From the NCBI GenBank assembly GCA_017163975.1, contig JAFFSR010000220.1, positions 15,952,001 through 16,016,000 of the forward strand: DNA of 64,000 nt, in the 5' to 3' direction. This DNA comes from Anastatus disparis (Eukaryota > Arthropoda > Insecta > Hymenoptera > Eupelmidae). A model generated the notes under the pieces. It ran no database searches. It was not told where the DNA came from and worked only from the letters and a program-made list of their open reading frames with translations. Position 1 is the first letter of the stretch, and each line of letters opens with the position of its first letter. Shown piece by piece: positions 1-14,218 of this stretch. Position numbers and translations under genes: made by a program.

Positions 1-3000
1 TAGAAACTACAAAATGTACATTTGCATGATACTTGAAAGAAGGAAAATACTTTAAAACCAAGTTCTTTTTTTTTGTATAGCAGAAACAAATGAATTACAT
101 AACGTGTTCTGTATAATTTTTCAGTGAACACAAAAGCTTTCAATGTTCTTTGAAAAAGAAAAATTATAAATCAAATTTTTTTTTTTAATATATTTGATTT
201 TTTATGTTTGAAATAAATTTAAAATATCCGAATACGTATTAAAAATAAACAACGCAAAATCAGACTTAGCAGTTATAAAAATTAAACTGAACGCTGAGCT
301 TCATTCAATTAATAGAAAATTCTTGAATATAAAGATATAAAACTATACGTTTTGTTATTTGCCAAAAATTAAACCGAACCCTTAACCTCATACTTTATTT
401 TTATTTTTTCAAAAAAGAAGAACTACATTCCCTAATTTTAACATTTTCCGTAAGCACCTAAGAAAAACGGAAATAAAACTTACACCAACACACCTTTAAC
501 ATTCTATGATTACACATACACACATTTAAGTCCATACCAGGTGTATAATAAGCTACTCGAAAAGCTTGCAGTCACTACATCACGTATCCCGTACCTCCTA
601 CCACCCTCTCCCCAATGCATGTCCAAACTATGTCCCAACATGCACATATATACACGGTATCTTGTCACCTAAAAGGAGAGCTCGAGAGATACTCCAGTAA
701 AGCTCGCATATATATACACAGAGCCAATTGGGAAATGTCAATGTTACATTTATGCATTTAAATGGTATATATATGTTACATGTTTATATACAGTACATAT
801 ATAAAGCTTTTATATATATACCTTTATACTGTAAACTAAAATATTGTTACAGAATGCATATGATGTATGAGTAGAGTAAAAACAAGGTTAATTATTACGT
901 GTTTAATGAATAACCATAGGAAATTTAAACATTGCGCGTATAGATGAGATTAAATTTTGGCAGAGACAAGAGCTTGCAATTAATTAAGCCTGAATTAACT
1001 GTTTAGCGAGTTATAAAGTGGAGGATTATTTTGCTAGATAGAAAGAGGATGAGAAAATTGATATAAGGCTAAAGGTTCACGAGTCTTTTTATTCGATTGC
1101 TATTTTAATTGATTCGTCAAATCGTCGATCGAGCAGTTTATAATCGCGAGTCGTTAAAAATATCGTTTATGTTGATTAAAGTTGCCTCGACGATGTGGAC
1201 GATGGGAGAAATGTCCAAACGATTATGTAAATGCGTTTACGTGGCTTTTAAAAATTTATTTTTCATTCGCGTTACATGGAGCATAAAAGCTTCGTTTTAT
1301 AAATTAAAACGTTAATATAATAACGTCTTTTTACACGAAAATAAAATTCACACTTATCTTACAAATTTTTTTTTGTGTGTATAAAATAACAGGAAAAAGA
1401 GGTCATTATTCTAACTGAAGTAATGCACGTGAACTTTCACACTCGAAGTGTGCAAGCACATTTCCTAAATACGTTCGTACTTAGAGAAATACATAAAAGT
1501 GCAGAGCACAATAAAACGTAAACAAACATTTATTTCTTTAAAAAAAAAAGCAGAGTGACTTCACTTGTTTTTATAAACATTCTGATAACGTCTCTGAACG
1601 AAATTTTATTTTTGCATCGAACAAATACGCGAAATTCATTAATTTTCAAGGATTAGTTTTGTATTTCTGAATATTTTAAACGAAAATTTGAACGGTTATA
1701 TTTGTATTTTGTCTGATTGACTGTCGCTGTTACGTGACGCGTGTGACACGTGAAAGATTGCGAAAAATTTGCATACGCTGAAGTGAAAAATTTATTTGCA
1801 TGAGAAGTATATTTGTTGTTTGTTCTTTTAATACTTTTTATGGTCACGTTCTTCATTAACTTTCGTTTAGAATTGTGATTCGAACTTTTTTGTGCTTTAA
1901 CGGATAAAAATCGCTTGGAAATTAATGGAAATTTAAATTGTTGATTGAAGAATTAAAATAATTTTAAAATTAGTAATTCTTTTAATCATCAAATCGAATT
2001 CCAAATTTTTTAAAATGTTTGGAAAAAATAGAATTTTTCAAAATTTAAAACAAATTCATTGAAAGAAAAGCTTGAAAAATCTTTATTTTTTGCGTAAGTG
2101 AAATGTAAATTCATGCAAATCTGCAGATAAAATGATAATTATATAAAATAAACATTTTCTAAAAGTCGTTTGCATTTTAAAATAACAAGATAACGAATGA
2201 TTTATGGATTTCTCATTTTTTTTTAGTTTTACGGAAAATTCTTATAATTTTTAAAAATACTTCGATTATCAACGTTCCAATCAATAATAATCCTGTTTTA
2301 AATTATAATTAAATCGACTCGAGCAATTTATAATTAAACTGTAACCACAGGTCATCATTTAATCTACCTGAAAATAATCGATATTATTATTTTATTTAAA
2401 TCTTAATGCTAAAATTTCCATTAAATTACAATCTCGATCGTACTAAAGTTTTAAAGTACAAAAACAATAGAGTGAAGAAAAATACCAACTTAGATTTAAA
2501 AGTAAATTTTTCATTAAAAAACTCAAATTATCAGTGTGTTTATATTCTAAATCGAACTTCTTTTCTCGTAAAAATAGAAGAAAATAAAATAGTAAGAAAG
2601 AAAAATAAGAATATTAATCCCATAATAACTGGATCGATTACGAGGTGGAAAATAAAAAGGCAGGTGAGGTAAACTCAAAAGTGCATTATGACATGCTAAC
2701 CCTTTGAGCCTTCAGGGCTAACACTTTAACCGTACAATTTAATAGCTTTTATTTTTTATCTACGTTTCTGCGAGATTGTATTAAAAAATAAAAAGAGAAA
2801 ATGTCGTTTGCTCTAGTAACTTCGACAGATATCTAAAAATACTATAAAAATCAATGTGGAAGAAAAATTGTAATAATTCATCTCATTATAAAAATCAATC
2901 TTTATAAATTATATCGTAGATTTAATACGTCTAAATATTCGATTAAATTTCATGAAAATTTAAACGTTCATTTAGACAATCAATTTTAATGATTTCATAA

Positions 3001-3146
3001 ATGTTAAACAGTAAAATTACATTAAATTTTAAATGATTGTGGCAATTAAAAAGATTACTATTATAGGTCTACGTAATTATATCCATCACTCTATATGTAC
3101 ATATTACATTAGAAATAAAAACATAGACTAAAGAAAAATATACTCT

Positions 3147-3166
3147 TATATATATATATATATATA
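3147..3166. repeat. TA microsatellite
   Basis: An uninterrupted run of ten TA units; ordinary for such A+T-rich DNA. Confidence 0.9.
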
Positions 3167-5154
3167 GACATCTTCATATTTTTTAACAACATCTTTACTA
3201 TCACTGCTTCTTACGTGGTATTGTATCTATATATCTAATAAGTACTCGTTTTATACGTGGAACTTGTCAACTTTATAGCTTAAGCGTTGTAATGAGGAAG
3301 TTGCATATACGCATTTACATTATGTATAAGGGTTGAACGACGTGTAAAGTTATGAATTCATATCATATATAACTTTTGATTTTACTGTCTAGAAGTAATA
3401 TATCGTTACCTTTTTTATCTTTGTTAAAAGATTAATGACGGTTATTTGGGTATATTCGTCTTACATTAAACTAATTTGTTTTTCTTTTTTTCTTTATGTT
3501 GTACGTTTGCATACGATATAGATTTATTAATTAGAAGTTAAATTTATTATGGTTTTACTTATTATTCATTTTTTATTAACAATGTATTGAAATAAACTTA
3601 ATAAATTAAAACATATTCATAGAAAATAGAAGGTAATGTAAATAAATTATTTATATTTACAAGAAAGATAGTAAGTAGGCCCACTAATTATTTTTTTCAT
3701 TTGAAACTTCTAAAACATTAATTATAATTAATATGAAATATTGCATTAATTATAAAGTTATTTTGTATATTGTAAATTCACAAAAAAATTTAAATTTTTC
3801 AAATATGATTATACCAATTAAAAAAAATGATTAAAATATCAAAACTTACTAATATAATTAGTGTTGATTTTTTAAAGCTGTCAATTATTATAATCTTTTG
3901 TACTATTATAACCAATTTAAACCAAATAAATGAGGTTTCACTAAACGTAAATAGATATTTGATAAGTTATCACAGGAAGAACTTAAAACCAACATTATTT
4001 GTTCTATTATTCGATTAGATATAACTGCTTATGCTGTACTACTCTTGGCTTACATCATTTCCATAAATTTGTTACGTCGACAATTTAATTTTCCTCAAGA
4101 CAATATTATGTACATAAACATAAATATTGCTAATATGTAACCATGATGTATTGAAGTTGAAAAAGAGAGAAAAAAAGAAATAAATAAATAAAAGTACTTA
4201 TAGCAGAAATAGACATTTCCCGACTTTATCCATTTTGAACTTTGTTAAACTTTGTCAATATAGGAAACGTTCTAGTAAACTTGAGCAAAGTTTTACACGC
4301 TGGCCAGAAATAGCTGCGAAACTTTTAAGGGCAGATAAGATTTAATTGTATGCCTATATATTGTTGCAAAAAAAAATCACTGTAAGGAGTACATGACGAT
4401 AGCATTAATTAATAATGCGTAATGAGTTAATAATAGATGAAGAAATCGTTATTGTAAGTTATCAAAATTTTTCATTTAATAGATCAATTTTTAAATCTTG
4501 AAATATATTTATTTATTCATTTATTTATTCATTTATTTATTTATTACTAGTAATTTACAAGCTACAATGTTTGAAAAAATAAATTGATGAGTTTGAAAAT
4601 CACAAATTAAATCATTTTGATGTTGACTTATAATGTCACGTTGTAATTCGTAATCTTATTATCCTTGAAGCTCGACATGTAAACGAATTTATGTCTAATT
4701 TTAATGTGACATCATTATTAATGATAAATAATAAAGCTTGAATGTATTTCTGTGAAGATTGCATGTTTTCAACGAGGCGTTAATGGCGTTTTATTGAATT
4801 TTCAAATTAATAGCTGGAAATTCCACATTCAAACGGTTATTTATCTATATATCTTACATTAATATTAAAGTTTCGTCGTAAATGCGTAGCTTTATCTTTT
4901 AGTTTTTATTACAAGATCGATAAATGGTTTATATATTTTACGTTGTTTTGTTTTATATTTAAGTATAAAAGTTATAGGATTTGAAATGATTTATTTGTTT
5001 GATCATTTATTTGGTATAATAAATGATATAATATTAAAAATTTTTACATAAAATATGGGTACTTTTTAAAAAAAAATTTAGTTCAACTTTAATGAACATG
5101 CAATGGTTTTTAGTCCATAATCGATAATAGAAAAAATGTTATAACGAAGAAGAT

Positions 5155-5361
5155 TTTTTTAATTTCATTTAGCGTCGTAGTATTTATGCTATTATTACGA
5201 TGCTGATTATAACGACGGAGGTTTCTCAGTGTGTTTGTGAACAAAGCACATGTAACGTATACAGTGGTGCTTGTATCAATCGGCCGCTGAGAGCGGGATT
5301 CGAACTCGGGCCCTCGAGATTACGAATCCATTGCTCTACCGAGTGAGCCACTGACGACCTC
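5155..5361 (-). mobile_element. tRNA-derived SINE, copy 1
   Basis: On the minus strand it reads GAGGTCGTCAGTGGCTC..., with an A box (TGGCTCACTCGG) and a B box (GTTCGAATCCC). A unique body follows (ACAAGCACCACTGTA...CATGTGCTTTGTTCAC). The end is a CGTCGCT/AGCGACG-type stem, altered here, then an A-rich tail. It shares the whole length with nine other copies in the window. There is no coding capacity. Confidence 0.85.
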
Positions 5362-8300
5362 TTAATTTAAAGATTCTACAATATATTATATAGATAGCAA
5401 AATATTAATTGTTTCTATTTTTAACCATAGATAAATTGAAAGATAATTATCTTAATGTTTTCGGAAAATTTAAACTTTACCGCATTAAGCAGTTTTTTTA
5501 GACAATTTATTGAATCGATACCAATAAATAAACCTCATTCACTAATACTGTTCCTTTTTTCAATAGGATCTACTAAATAGTAAAACTCTTAAAGCTTTTC
5601 GATTAACGATTTTTTAAATCTTTTAAGATTAATTATGTTTACAGTAAAATTTACTTTACTATAATTTTTCAGTCCTCTACTTGTACAGATTACATATAGA
5701 GGATTTGGTTAAGCGTATTAAAAATTAAGATCCATGTTAAATTAATCCTATGATCTAATATTGAAAGGTGATACTTTATTTATTCAAATGTAGATAAGAT
5801 AATTTATAATGTAATTGTACCTTTGAATTATTGAGTTTACCTTTGATTATTTTATTTGATTTTAATATTTATTAATATTATTTACTCCAGTTCTAGTTTC
5901 AATACCTTTGAGACTTCCTTCAGAGCTATATGATATTTCAGTAATTATAAACAAAATTGCAACTTAAAAGTAAACACGTTTCCTAATTTAAATTTGCATC
6001 TAATTATAAGTTGTAATTTTCTTGATAACTTAAAGCACTAAAGAAGGTCTTTTTAAAAGGTAACAAAACGTTAGCTGAATAATAATAAAAGATATTAGTT
6101 CAGCATCAAAAACTGTTGCTGTTAATTAAAGCATCTTTAAAATAATTCAGCATAGTTAAGACATTTTATTGGTTAATTATCAGATTTATATTTTTTTCTT
6201 GATTGTATGCGCAGATATTACATTCGCGCACAAATTTAATTTTGCATAATAAGGTCCCTTTTTGCATGGATCAAAATCATTAACTGAAATCATATTTTTA
6301 AAATCATATAATAATTGTATCCAACTTTTATTTCGTTTAAAAAGAGAAATTTGTCGTTATATTTCTTATTGATTTTTATCAAATTGTAGAAAAATCAGAT
6401 AGAATTTTTTTAGATACACACAATTTCAAATGATTAATAAATTTTATTAATCAATTAAAATTCTTTTTTATACATAATTTTTTTCTTAAAATAAGTATTG
6501 TTATAATAATTGATTGTAAGAACATCGTTATTCAATCATAATTTCAATGGATTTAACATTTATTATTTCTTCTGATCATAAAATCTTGCAATAATACAGC
6601 TATTTTAAAGTAACTTTGTAGGAAAGTATATTGTACCAAAGATACGAGAAGCCTGTAACCGTCCCACTTACAGTTGTACATTATACAGTGCGGTCGAGCT
6701 TGTAAGCTCTTTGAGTTTATTTTTACACGGTAATATTGTAATCTCGTCGAAGAATTTCTAGTGAAAATGGATTTATTTTAAAATTAAATAAAATAAATAA
6801 TTGATATTCCATTAAAATTATTTTTATCATTTTATTCTATATAACGTTTCCTCACAAAATTTTTGAATTAAAAATTTTTTTTTCATTTTTCAAAATATAG
6901 TTAACATCCTTTCTGAAAAGAATCAATATATTTATTTTTTAAATGATTGCCTCTGTTAAATATAGTACAGTCATTTTTACTGCCGACAATTAAATTAGTA
7001 CTGACAAGTGCACTCAAACTTTTATTTTTTTATAAATGTGTAATTTTTTATATTTTAATAAAAAAAAAAGAGAAACAGTAGAATATAATAAAGATAACTT
7101 TTATTGTATATAATAAAAGAAAAAAATCTATACGCATTCTATTGTTTCACCGGTAAATGGAAACCAAAAAAAAAAAAGAGACGAAACACAAAGTTTCAAC
7201 TGTACAAAGAAAATTTTATTAAAGTATAAAATGAATAATGTATTACATTCGAGAAAAAAGAATTGTTCGTCAGCTTGATTCTTTGAACTTTAAATGAGAA
7301 TTCTATACAAATTTAACATGTAATTTAATGTGAATTTAAAAATTTGAAGAATTGAAATTTTTTTTATCAAAAAGTTTCCTATCATATTTGCATGGATCCA
7401 CAAGTTTTAATTAAGTGATAAAAGTTATACCCGATAATTCATTCGCTTTATAAATTAAATGTATTTTTAATTAAGAGCAGATAAATTATAATAAAAGTTT
7501 GTATAATAAATCATAAATTAAAGATCCCAATTATTCTTACAAGAATTAATAGAACGTCTTTAAGTACAATATTTCATAAAGTTTTTTATTCGAAACTTTT
7601 TTATAGACACGTTTAATCACCTTTACAGACATGCAAATTATTTATGAACGTACAGGTGTATAAAGTATACTCAAGTGTATAATAATGAAAACTTTAAACA
7701 TATTTAGTTATTATAATTTGTGATAGTTCACCGTCAACAATATTTATTGCAACAAACATTGTATTTTACGCAACCGAATGGCATTGGTATGAAGTTTATT
7801 TTTTAGAAAACAAAAATATTTTTTATCAACACTTTTATTTACAATGAAAGTTTCAAAAGAAAAAAGGCACAGTTATTTTGCAAAAAAAAGTTCTTTGGAA
7901 CTCCGAAATAAAAGTTTTGAATTTTAATTTAAATTGTTTTTAAAGTTTTGTTTTTACTATTTTTAAAGCACAAAGTTTGAAAATTTCTTAAATAATTAAC
8001 ATTGAATGTAATCTTGATAAACAAATATATATAAATAATTGTAATATTATTAAAATTTATATTCAACGAAATTTGAAACATTAATGTGCTTAAATATGAA
8101 TTTTTATACTGCTTAAATATGAATTTTAAAGAGATCTTTAATCTTTTTGAAACAAATGTAAAACCAAAGAAGGAATCAATATCTAAATAATAACGTAAAA
8201 TTTTTTTGAAACCTAGACGAATTTTTTTCTAGGCCACAATATTGTACTCATTATCCATTATATCTGTAGAACACATCAAAAAGAATTTTTTCATTTCTAT

Positions 8301-8729
8301 CACGATACTTAATTTTTAATGAATTTTAAATTGAAAATATTACTTTATAAAAAGATACTTTACACAATCAATATTCAATAAAATAAATCTTTAGTTTAAG
8401 CAATGAAAAAAAAAGTTTTTTAATCTCTTCGCTTCATAAATTTACTTTATTGGAACTATGCCATCGATATTCTTTTTTTCAATTCATCAAAATTTATATT
8501 TCATATTCTATTGTTACATTAATCTCTTGAAAGTTCTTAAAACAATCGTAGGTAAATTTTTTTATCATTTGATTGCGTTATAAAGTTTTTTTAAAGTATT
8601 AAATAACAATTGTGGGATAAAATTTAATTCGCAAAAAATTGGTTTTCAATGTAAAAATTTATTGATTGAAGATTTTAAAAGCTTAAAACAGACCATTTTT
8701 TGAATCGGGAGAACTTTTGTTTATTTTCT

Positions 8730-8919
8730 AATTTTATTTAACGTCGCTGTATTTATGCTATCATTGCGATACTAATTAACGACGGAGGTTTTTAGTGTGT
8801 GAACAAAGCACATGTAATTTACAGTGGTGCTTGTATAAATCAGCCGTAAGCGAGATTCGAACTCGGATCCTCGAGATTATGAATCCATCGCTCTACCGAC
8901 TGAGCCACTAACAACCTCT
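8730..8919 (-). mobile_element. tRNA-derived SINE, copy 2
   Basis: Same family: minus-strand A box TGGCTCAGTCGG and B box GTTCGAATC, then the common body and the CGTCG(T/C) terminal stem with an ATTAAATAAAAT-type tail. It has a few more CpG-decay differences than copy 6, and the body lacks some bases near the CGGCC site. Confidence 0.85.
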
Positions 8920-9289
8920 CAGACAATCTAATCGGAGTAATAAACAAACTTTCAAATCGAAGCAAAATATTTTTCATCAATAAACACTTCTAAATGCAAA
9001 GTAAAAATAAGAATCCTTCAATTGACCTAATAATGTGTATAAAAGAGATTACAGTACAGCGATCAAATCTCCTACTTTTTCTTCTTGTATTATTAAGTCA
9101 AACGATAAAAGAGGGTAGAAAATCCACAGCTTTATGCTTGTTAAAATATAAGTAAGTGTTGAATGAGAAAAAAGGAGAATTCCGTTGGTATGAAGCTAAT
9201 ATAAAACGTTCGTTTATATTGCATATTTAAACATTTTTTCATACTGTATATACACGAGACGTTGATTTTTATAGAAGTCGTTAAGACTT

Positions 9290-9500
9290 GATAATTTCAA
9301 TAATTCAGTGCTTCGAAATACACGTTCTTGCTCCAAAGGTTAAGACGAGGGAGGGAGAATGAGCGAGATGGAGACAGAGAGAAAAAAAAGAGACCGAAAA
9401 GAGATGTCCTCTTATACTCTCTCAGGGTTGACCTGATGCTATATACTTAAATTTCCAATCGATATCGCGGTTCAGCCTTTTCTTCTTTTTTTTTTCGTGA
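9290..9500. promoter_or_regulatory. Candidate upstream promoter island (purine-rich)
   Basis: A 70-base purine tract (GAGGGAGGGAGAATGAGCGA and following) is flanked by CpG-containing sequence and precedes GTGACGCGATATAG by about 100 bases. It is the most promoter-like stretch in the 5 kb before the 14219 exon, but there is no decisive core motif. Assignment is by composition only. Confidence 0.2.
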
Positions 9501-10067
9501 CGCGATATAGTTTGGGTTTAAAAAGTGAAAAAAATTACGTTTGTATTCAATGAATTTCGGGTGGATAATTTTTCATATAAAATTATTTTTTTATCGGTTT
9601 AATAGGTTTTCAACATGAAAAAAAAACAATCTTTTCAGTGCAAATTAGAATTTATAGATTGCTATACATTTTACCACATTTATCGAATTCCTAACTGAAA
9701 TTGATATGATATTATAGTTTTTAAATTAAAAATTAATATTTTGTTTTTTCAGAAAGTAAGCTTTGCAATGACTTAATATTAGCAAGTTATTAGATATATC
9801 GACATATTTAATTCTGATGACTTTATTTAGAAAAATATTATAAATAATGAATTTTTGTATTTTGTAAATTTGAAAAGTATTTAACTGTATAGTAATAGAT
9901 TATATATTATTAAATTTTTTAATAATTTGGAATTCTGATTATCTATATTTAAAATTTTGATGAAACCTGAATATTTTATATCTTTGTGTCTGTGAGAATA
10001 AGAAAAATTCACAAATAAATTTTATTTGCCTTATTTAAATTTAAATATTAAAATGTAATATGACTAT

Positions 10068-10270
10068 GAGGTCATCAGTGGCTCAGTCGGTAGAGCGATG
10101 AACTCGTAATCTCGGGAATTCGAGTTCGAATCCCGCTCTCGGGCAATTTATACAAGCACCACTGTAAGTTACATGTGCTTTGTTCACATAACACACTGAC
10201 GATTTCCGTCGCTAATGAGCATCGCAATGATAGCACAAATACAGCGACGTTAAATAAAATAAAAAAAAAT
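10068..10270 (+). mobile_element. tRNA-derived SINE, copy 3
   Basis: This plus-strand copy has the best A box (TGGCTCAGTCGG) and an intact B box (GTTCGAATCCC), and ends CAGCGACGTTAAATAAAATA(n). It serves as the reference orientation for the family: tRNA-like head left, A-rich tail right. The terminal CGTCGCT...AGCGACG pair is intact. The minus-strand ORF over it is a by-product. Confidence 0.87.
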
Positions 10271-11039
10271 TTATTTGAATTATTCACAATATATGGTAAA
10301 ACTTATAGTATAAGTAATGAATAAACAAATCAAAAACATTGTTGAAATGTTTAAAAATGTTTTTTGTTATAATTTATCGTATTTTTATGTACGCGTAATT
10401 ACTTTTCAATGTTTCAGCATATATTATACGAATCGATAATTCTGTATAGAATAGGATAGCAGATATCAATCGTTTAACGAGCATGCAACACTTTCGGTGA
10501 TTGTATTAACTTAGAAGATCAAATAGGTACTATTCAATGTTGGAAAAGTATATGATTATTACCTACGAATATCAAAGTACCATCAATTTATAGGCTTTAT
10601 CAAGTAAATGTTTAATGGTATATTGGCATAATTAAATCTTATTACTGTAAATTTATCGAATGTAATTTATTATTATACTTTTGATTAATTATAATTTATG
10701 ATTGTTTATGCTTGAATATTATTCTAATTTTCCAAATAAGAATAAGATCCATCATTAGAAAAGTTTATAGCCAGTTAAGAATCACAAGGGCGAAAAAATT
10801 TTTACAGTTTTTTATCATCAAATGTAATGCCTTCTCTAATAGTTTTTTCAATTTAAAATTACTTTATACCATTTATAGTATTTATAAACTAATCAGTAAT
10901 AATCATGTTTGTAAATAAAATTCTGAAAGCAATAAAGAAAATCATTAAAAGTACCTAAGACAAAGTATCCAACGTATTTAGAATTGAACCCTAACACGTT
11001 TAAGCAAATGATGGACTAACAAAAAATTTATATTGTATA

Positions 11040-12010
11040 GAAAATATTTAATTTTATGAAGATTCCAAGGACAATAGGTGTTATAAATGTGGCGGATAAA
11101 TACAGTCACAGTAAAAAAAAAATGTGAAAATAGTGATTATTGTTCAAAATATGCTAGCGTGTAGGAGTCAAGAAATTGCTTATTCAGCAAGAAGCCGATC
11201 GAGAGTCTTTTAGGAATCTTGAACAGTTTTGATTGACTATTGGGACACATATAAGTGATCATTTATCTTGAAATGACCCCTTGACAGCTAGTGCTAATCC
11301 TTACAAACATTCTTGATGAAACTCGAAAGATTTGCAATTTTTTCTTCACTGGTTATAGTTTTTCTAGATTAAATAAATCGGATAGGGATGGCGATGGTGT
11401 AGTTAATTAAAATTCGAAATACGATCATTTTTAATTCAGATTTGGATTTCTCTATACCCCAGAATTTTTGCTGCTTATATACTTAGAATTAGAGATGATG
11501 ATTTGCTCTTTGGTATTCTAAGGTAGATTATTACTATAAAAACATCTTTCTCACAGGTGATTTTTAATAACAATTGAAAATCCCTCGTAATTCAAAGCCG
11601 AAAAATATCGAGAATTTGAAATCAAGTGCAAACTTATGTAACTTTTAAATACCACTCAAAAATTTTTCTCGAGGAAGCTTGATGGAATTGATGTTAATGC
11701 TGTAAATGATTCTATTATCAAGTTGCTCAATATAAATGCTTTTACGTAAACCAATTAATGATATTTACAGATGAATCGCTAGTTTTTTTTATTCAAGTAC
11801 TGACAAGACTTGCATTTACACGTCACACTCTTCATAGTACAACTTGGATTTATAATTGATAATATTTTTAATGCTTTTCTTAGTGATTTTGATCAGTTTT
11901 CTCCTATTAAAATAATAGTCATTCATTCTAGAAGTAAATCTTGAGTCATACATGGCGGTTTGAAAATTAGAGAACAGGATCGTGCCTACAATTCACTACA
12001 TTTTATACAT
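11040..12010 (+). mobile_element. Decayed non-LTR retrotransposon (zinc knuckle and APE endonuclease region)
   Basis: Conceptual translation with frameshifts and stops still shows the order typical of LINE elements. A CCHC-like remnant RCYKCGG lies near 11074, at the end of a gag-like ORF1. It is followed by a GYSFSRLNKSDRDGDGV segment near 11350 that matches the GY-R-R-GGGV signature of apurinic endonucleases. A GDF-NNN remnant (GDFN motif) lies near 11560, a T-TTWI segment near 11845 and SDFDQFSPI near 11890 (SDH motif equivalent). No reverse transcriptase part is visible. The copy is dead: every segment contains stops. Clade (CR1, Jockey or similar) cannot be fixed. Confidence 0.6.
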
Positions 12011-14218
12011 TTTTTACAGGATATTGTTTTCTTTTTAAGAAAATATTTAATTAATATTTCTTTTCATTTTATCACTGAAAGAAGAATAAAATAAATGTAA
12101 ATATCTGCGATTTAAAAATTTCTTTGAACAATGTCGCATAATTTTTCGGAAATCAAGTATTCAAAATAAAATAAAAAGTCATCTGTTAAAAAGAAAAAAA
12201 AAACAATTATGTCTAATTTTTACGTAACGATAAGATTTTTGATAAAAAATAATGATTTTGCAATTTTTCCATGTAAGTAAAAAGTACCTTACTTCTCAAA
12301 ACTAAGATACTACTTAAAATTCCGCACAACCTATTTACAGTCTTTACCAGCCGTCACCTTCAGCTTGAAGTATGCTATTACCTTAACTATCTACTTTACT
12401 TTTGCGTTAGAATCTTTAAGACTTATTACTTGCAATTAAGGTCTGGCATATAAAAGGAAATAGGTAATTATAAATACAGCACTTTACAGAAACAATCAAA
12501 CTCGTATTATAAAGTAAGAGCGCATGTCATTCTGATTTTTCCATATGTGAATATTATCTACATTGAAAAAGAACATAGCAAATTCTATTTTTTATCCAAG
12601 TATTCTGCTCGGTAAACTCAAGCCACTCGTTTCTACAAGCTTATTTAATGCTATCTAATGTTAAAATCATTAATGATAATTTTTATAGTTAAGAAAAATA
12701 ATAATAAAAATAATTCATAAAACTTTATATCAAAATTATTTTTAAATTTAAATAAACTGTTGTAGAGAATCATAATATATAACATCACTTCAATCGCATC
12801 AATTTAATGTCTTTTTAAAATTTTTTTTCATTTTAATTTAATTAGAAAAGAAATATTATTAATAATTTAGTTCTTTTAAATAACAAAATAAACTGACAAT
12901 AATTTGTTGCTTAAGTTCGCTAAGCAGTATCTACTTAGATGTGAAGTAGAATTTTATGTTTTTTTCAGTGTGTATATGAAAGAAGAGCGCTATTGTCATG
13001 AAAAGTAGATTTAAGATTCTAAAGTGTAATTCAATTTCAGGATCCTTCAAAGTATTAAAGAAAGAAGGAAATAAAAAAAAGATATTGTTTTATAAACGTT
13101 TGAAATTACATTTCAAATATAAATAAAAATATGAAATTGAATTTGACAATAATATAAATCCAAGTTTTTCGTATATGTTACATATAATTTTTTTTACTCT
13201 GGTACAAGTAAATCGATACTACATATTTTTTTATTTTATTCTCGTGTTCATCTATTCATTTCAAATTAAAACTCGTACAATATGGTGTCAAACATTTACG
13301 CCTTATTGATTTTCATAGTTATCAACAAGAAAATACATTGTAAATTTTGAAAGTTTATCCTATTATTGATCAATTCATAAAATTATATAAAATATTTAAA
13401 ATCAAATTCGATATAAATAAAAATTTTGCTAGTAAATTTATACTTTTTTATTATTTTATCTTTCAACATTTACGGATTTCAAGTCTAATGCTTACATTTT
13501 AATAATCAATGCTTACGAATGTTCTTTCGTCAAGCAGTGCGCCAAAATTTTGTAGGATTGTGCACATCCATCACATAAATGATGTTAAAATTGCACACTG
13601 AGAATTAAGTGTATACAATGAAGAAACATTCGTCGAGTATTAAGCTGTCGGTACTAAATTTGAAATATGCAGTTCACTTGAAAATTATATAAATGACTTT
13701 AATGCATTTCAATTTCAGGTTTATATATACATCTTTAACCATAATACGAATAGAGTTTTCCGTTTTTTTGCATCAACAAAATATAACTTTGAATCAAAAG
13801 TTCAAGACTCTTTGCGCTATAGATTATGAATAAACAGAGATAATTTTGTATATAATAGATGAATGCTTTCTTTTTCATTTTTTTTAATTATTTTAACATT
13901 AACGTTCTTTGCCATACTATTTTATTTTTCAAATAGATTTCTGTTAAGGCCAAACAGAGGTATGTTTAAATTAAGTCTTGAGTAGATTTTATTTTTGTAC
14001 CAAAAGTAAACTCTATTGTCGTCAGGGGAGAAGAATGTCTTTTTGAATGTAAAAGGTTCTGCTTTAAAAAAGCTTCATTTATTTGCTTAGTTTAAAAATC
14101 ATATGTTGTCCTATATTTTTTAATCAAACATAATATTTTTCTTCTTTCAAATATTCCAAAATATTTTATGGCGTTTCAAAACTAGAATAAAAATGTATGT
14201 TATCTGATTTTCTTCTAG
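12011..14218. other. Non-coding stretch between LINE relic and Mctp 5' exon
   Basis: A+T-rich and without genes. It contains a weak 125-base inverted repeat at about 13516-13640 (ACGAATGTT ends) and a poly-T-rich acceptor region leading into the 14219 exon. Nothing else supported. Confidence 0.6.

Larger units (their letters stand above)
1..11039. other. Upstream non-coding region
   Basis: No gene recognised. Content: SINE copies 1-3 and a TA microsatellite. There are less A+T-biased islands near 540-720 (with CTCGAGAGAT and several TATATA runs), 1090-1320 (CpG-containing, open for 68 codons but with no recognisable product) and 9290-9500. Any of these could hold the Mctp promoter or a first non-coding exon; none can be assigned. 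Confidence 0.6.

Noticed and set aside
10068..10140. A tRNA gene in SINE copy 3 (and the other SINE heads)
   Set aside because: A and B boxes are present but no acceptor stem and only a partly paired anticodon arm; ten related copies with a common body identify a SINE.
13516..13640. Possible MITE with ACGAATGTT ends
   Set aside because: Only about 13 bases pair well at the ends and the arms lose similarity quickly; too weak to call.
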